DNA of 5,382 nt, from assembly GCA_002726925.1 (NCBI GenBank), contig PBTJ01000015.1, positions 3,974 to 9,355 on the forward strand, read 5' to 3'. Below the pieces are notes generated by a model. It saw nothing but the letters and a program-made list of their open reading frames with translations. It was not told the origin of the DNA and did not search any database. The stretch comes from Gammaproteobacteria bacterium. GTDB lineage: Bacteria > Pseudomonadota > Gammaproteobacteria > Pseudomonadales > Azotimanducaceae. The translations under genes were made by a program, and so were the position numbers. Positions 5,264-5,382 of the stretch are shown piece after piece. Position 1 is the first letter of the stretch, and each line of letters starts with the position of its first letter.

Positions 5264-5382
5264 ATGACACAACAACTAAACGAAGCGACATTACGGGCAC
5301 AGCTCGCCGAGCAATACCAACATCTCGAGGCAATCGGTCTTAACGAACTGTCCTCGGGCAACGTGAGCTGCCGTCTTGGCGA
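5264..5382 (+). CDS. Class II aldolase/adducin family protein, N-terminus only (probable 3-oxo-tetronate 4-phosphate decarboxylase)
   Basis: Only 39 codons are present before the right edge. The ATG at 5264 has GAGG 5 nt upstream and follows the kinase stop by 14 nt, so the two genes are almost surely cotranscribed. The visible segment begins with a helix-like stretch (residues 6-24) and then GLNELSSGNVSCRLG at 25-39; SSGN at 30-33 is the typical phosphate-binding loop of the class II aldolase/adducin family. The zinc-binding histidines and catalytic acid lie beyond the edge and cannot be checked. Next to an OtnK-type kinase the expected member is OtnC, which decarboxylates 3-oxo-tetronate 4-phosphate to dihydroxyacetone phosphate and CO2. 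A fuculose- or ribulose-phosphate aldolase-like activity remains possible. Family call is good for such a short piece; specific function rests on the neighbour. Confidence 0.8.
   Translation, partial: MTQQLNEATLRAQLAEQYQHLEAIGLNELSSGNVSCRLG

Noticed and set aside
5173..5361. A 62-codon minus-strand open frame across the kinase-aldolase junction
   Set aside because: It covers the end of the kinase and start of the aldolase in antisense, with no motif and no convincing ribosome binding site.

Overview
The window is a bacterial catabolic gene cluster. The base composition looks mid-fifties percent GC by eye, gene spacing is tight, Shine-Dalgarno sites are ordinary, and nothing suggests phage, insertion sequences, rRNA, tRNA or CRISPR. 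The protein families (formylglycine-type sulfatase, PhyH dioxygenase, OtnK-type sugar-acid kinase, class II aldolase) suggest a heterotrophic proteobacterium, possibly a marine gammaproteobacterium. That taxonomic guess is an inference from gene content, not from any marker gene.

Layout. Two divergent transcription units leave a shared intergenic region at about 3722-3968. Reading leftward on the minus strand: a compact PhyH-family Fe(II)/2-oxoglutarate dioxygenase (3116-3721), a Cys-type sulfatase with no signal peptide (1570-2979), a short-chain dehydrogenase/reductase (710-1486), and the first 218 codons of an ADP-ribosylglycohydrolase-family protein that runs off the left edge (1-656). 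Gaps between these genes are 136, 83 and 53 nt, compatible with one operon but loose enough for internal RNA processing or extra promoters. Reading rightward: a four-carbon sugar-acid kinase of the OtnK/DUF1537 family (about 3969-5249), then, after 14 nt, the first 39 codons of a class II aldolase (5264 to the right edge), most likely its OtnC-type decarboxylase partner.

How the genes may work together. In the described tetronate pathways OtnK phosphorylates a 3-oxo-tetronate and OtnC decarboxylates the product to dihydroxyacetone phosphate. The leftward genes look like a set that would strip a more complex precursor: the sulfatase removes sulfate, the dioxygenase hydroxylates or dealkylates, the SDR oxidises an alcohol to a ketone, and the ADP-ribosylglycohydrolase-fold protein cleaves a glycosidic-type bond. 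The cluster could therefore be a cytoplasmic route for a sulfated and otherwise decorated sugar acid, feeding into the OtnK/OtnC exit. This assembly is an inference; I do not recognise it as a described pathway. No transporter or regulator lies inside the window.

Non-coding signals: a hairpin-forming inverted repeat that encloses the sulfatase stop codon (1555-1595), an inverted repeat in the dioxygenase-sulfatase gap (3069-3096), a 10-bp palindrome and repeated CCAAAT half-sites in the divergent intergenic region, and an 18-bp perfect palindrome inside the kinase gene (4663-4680).
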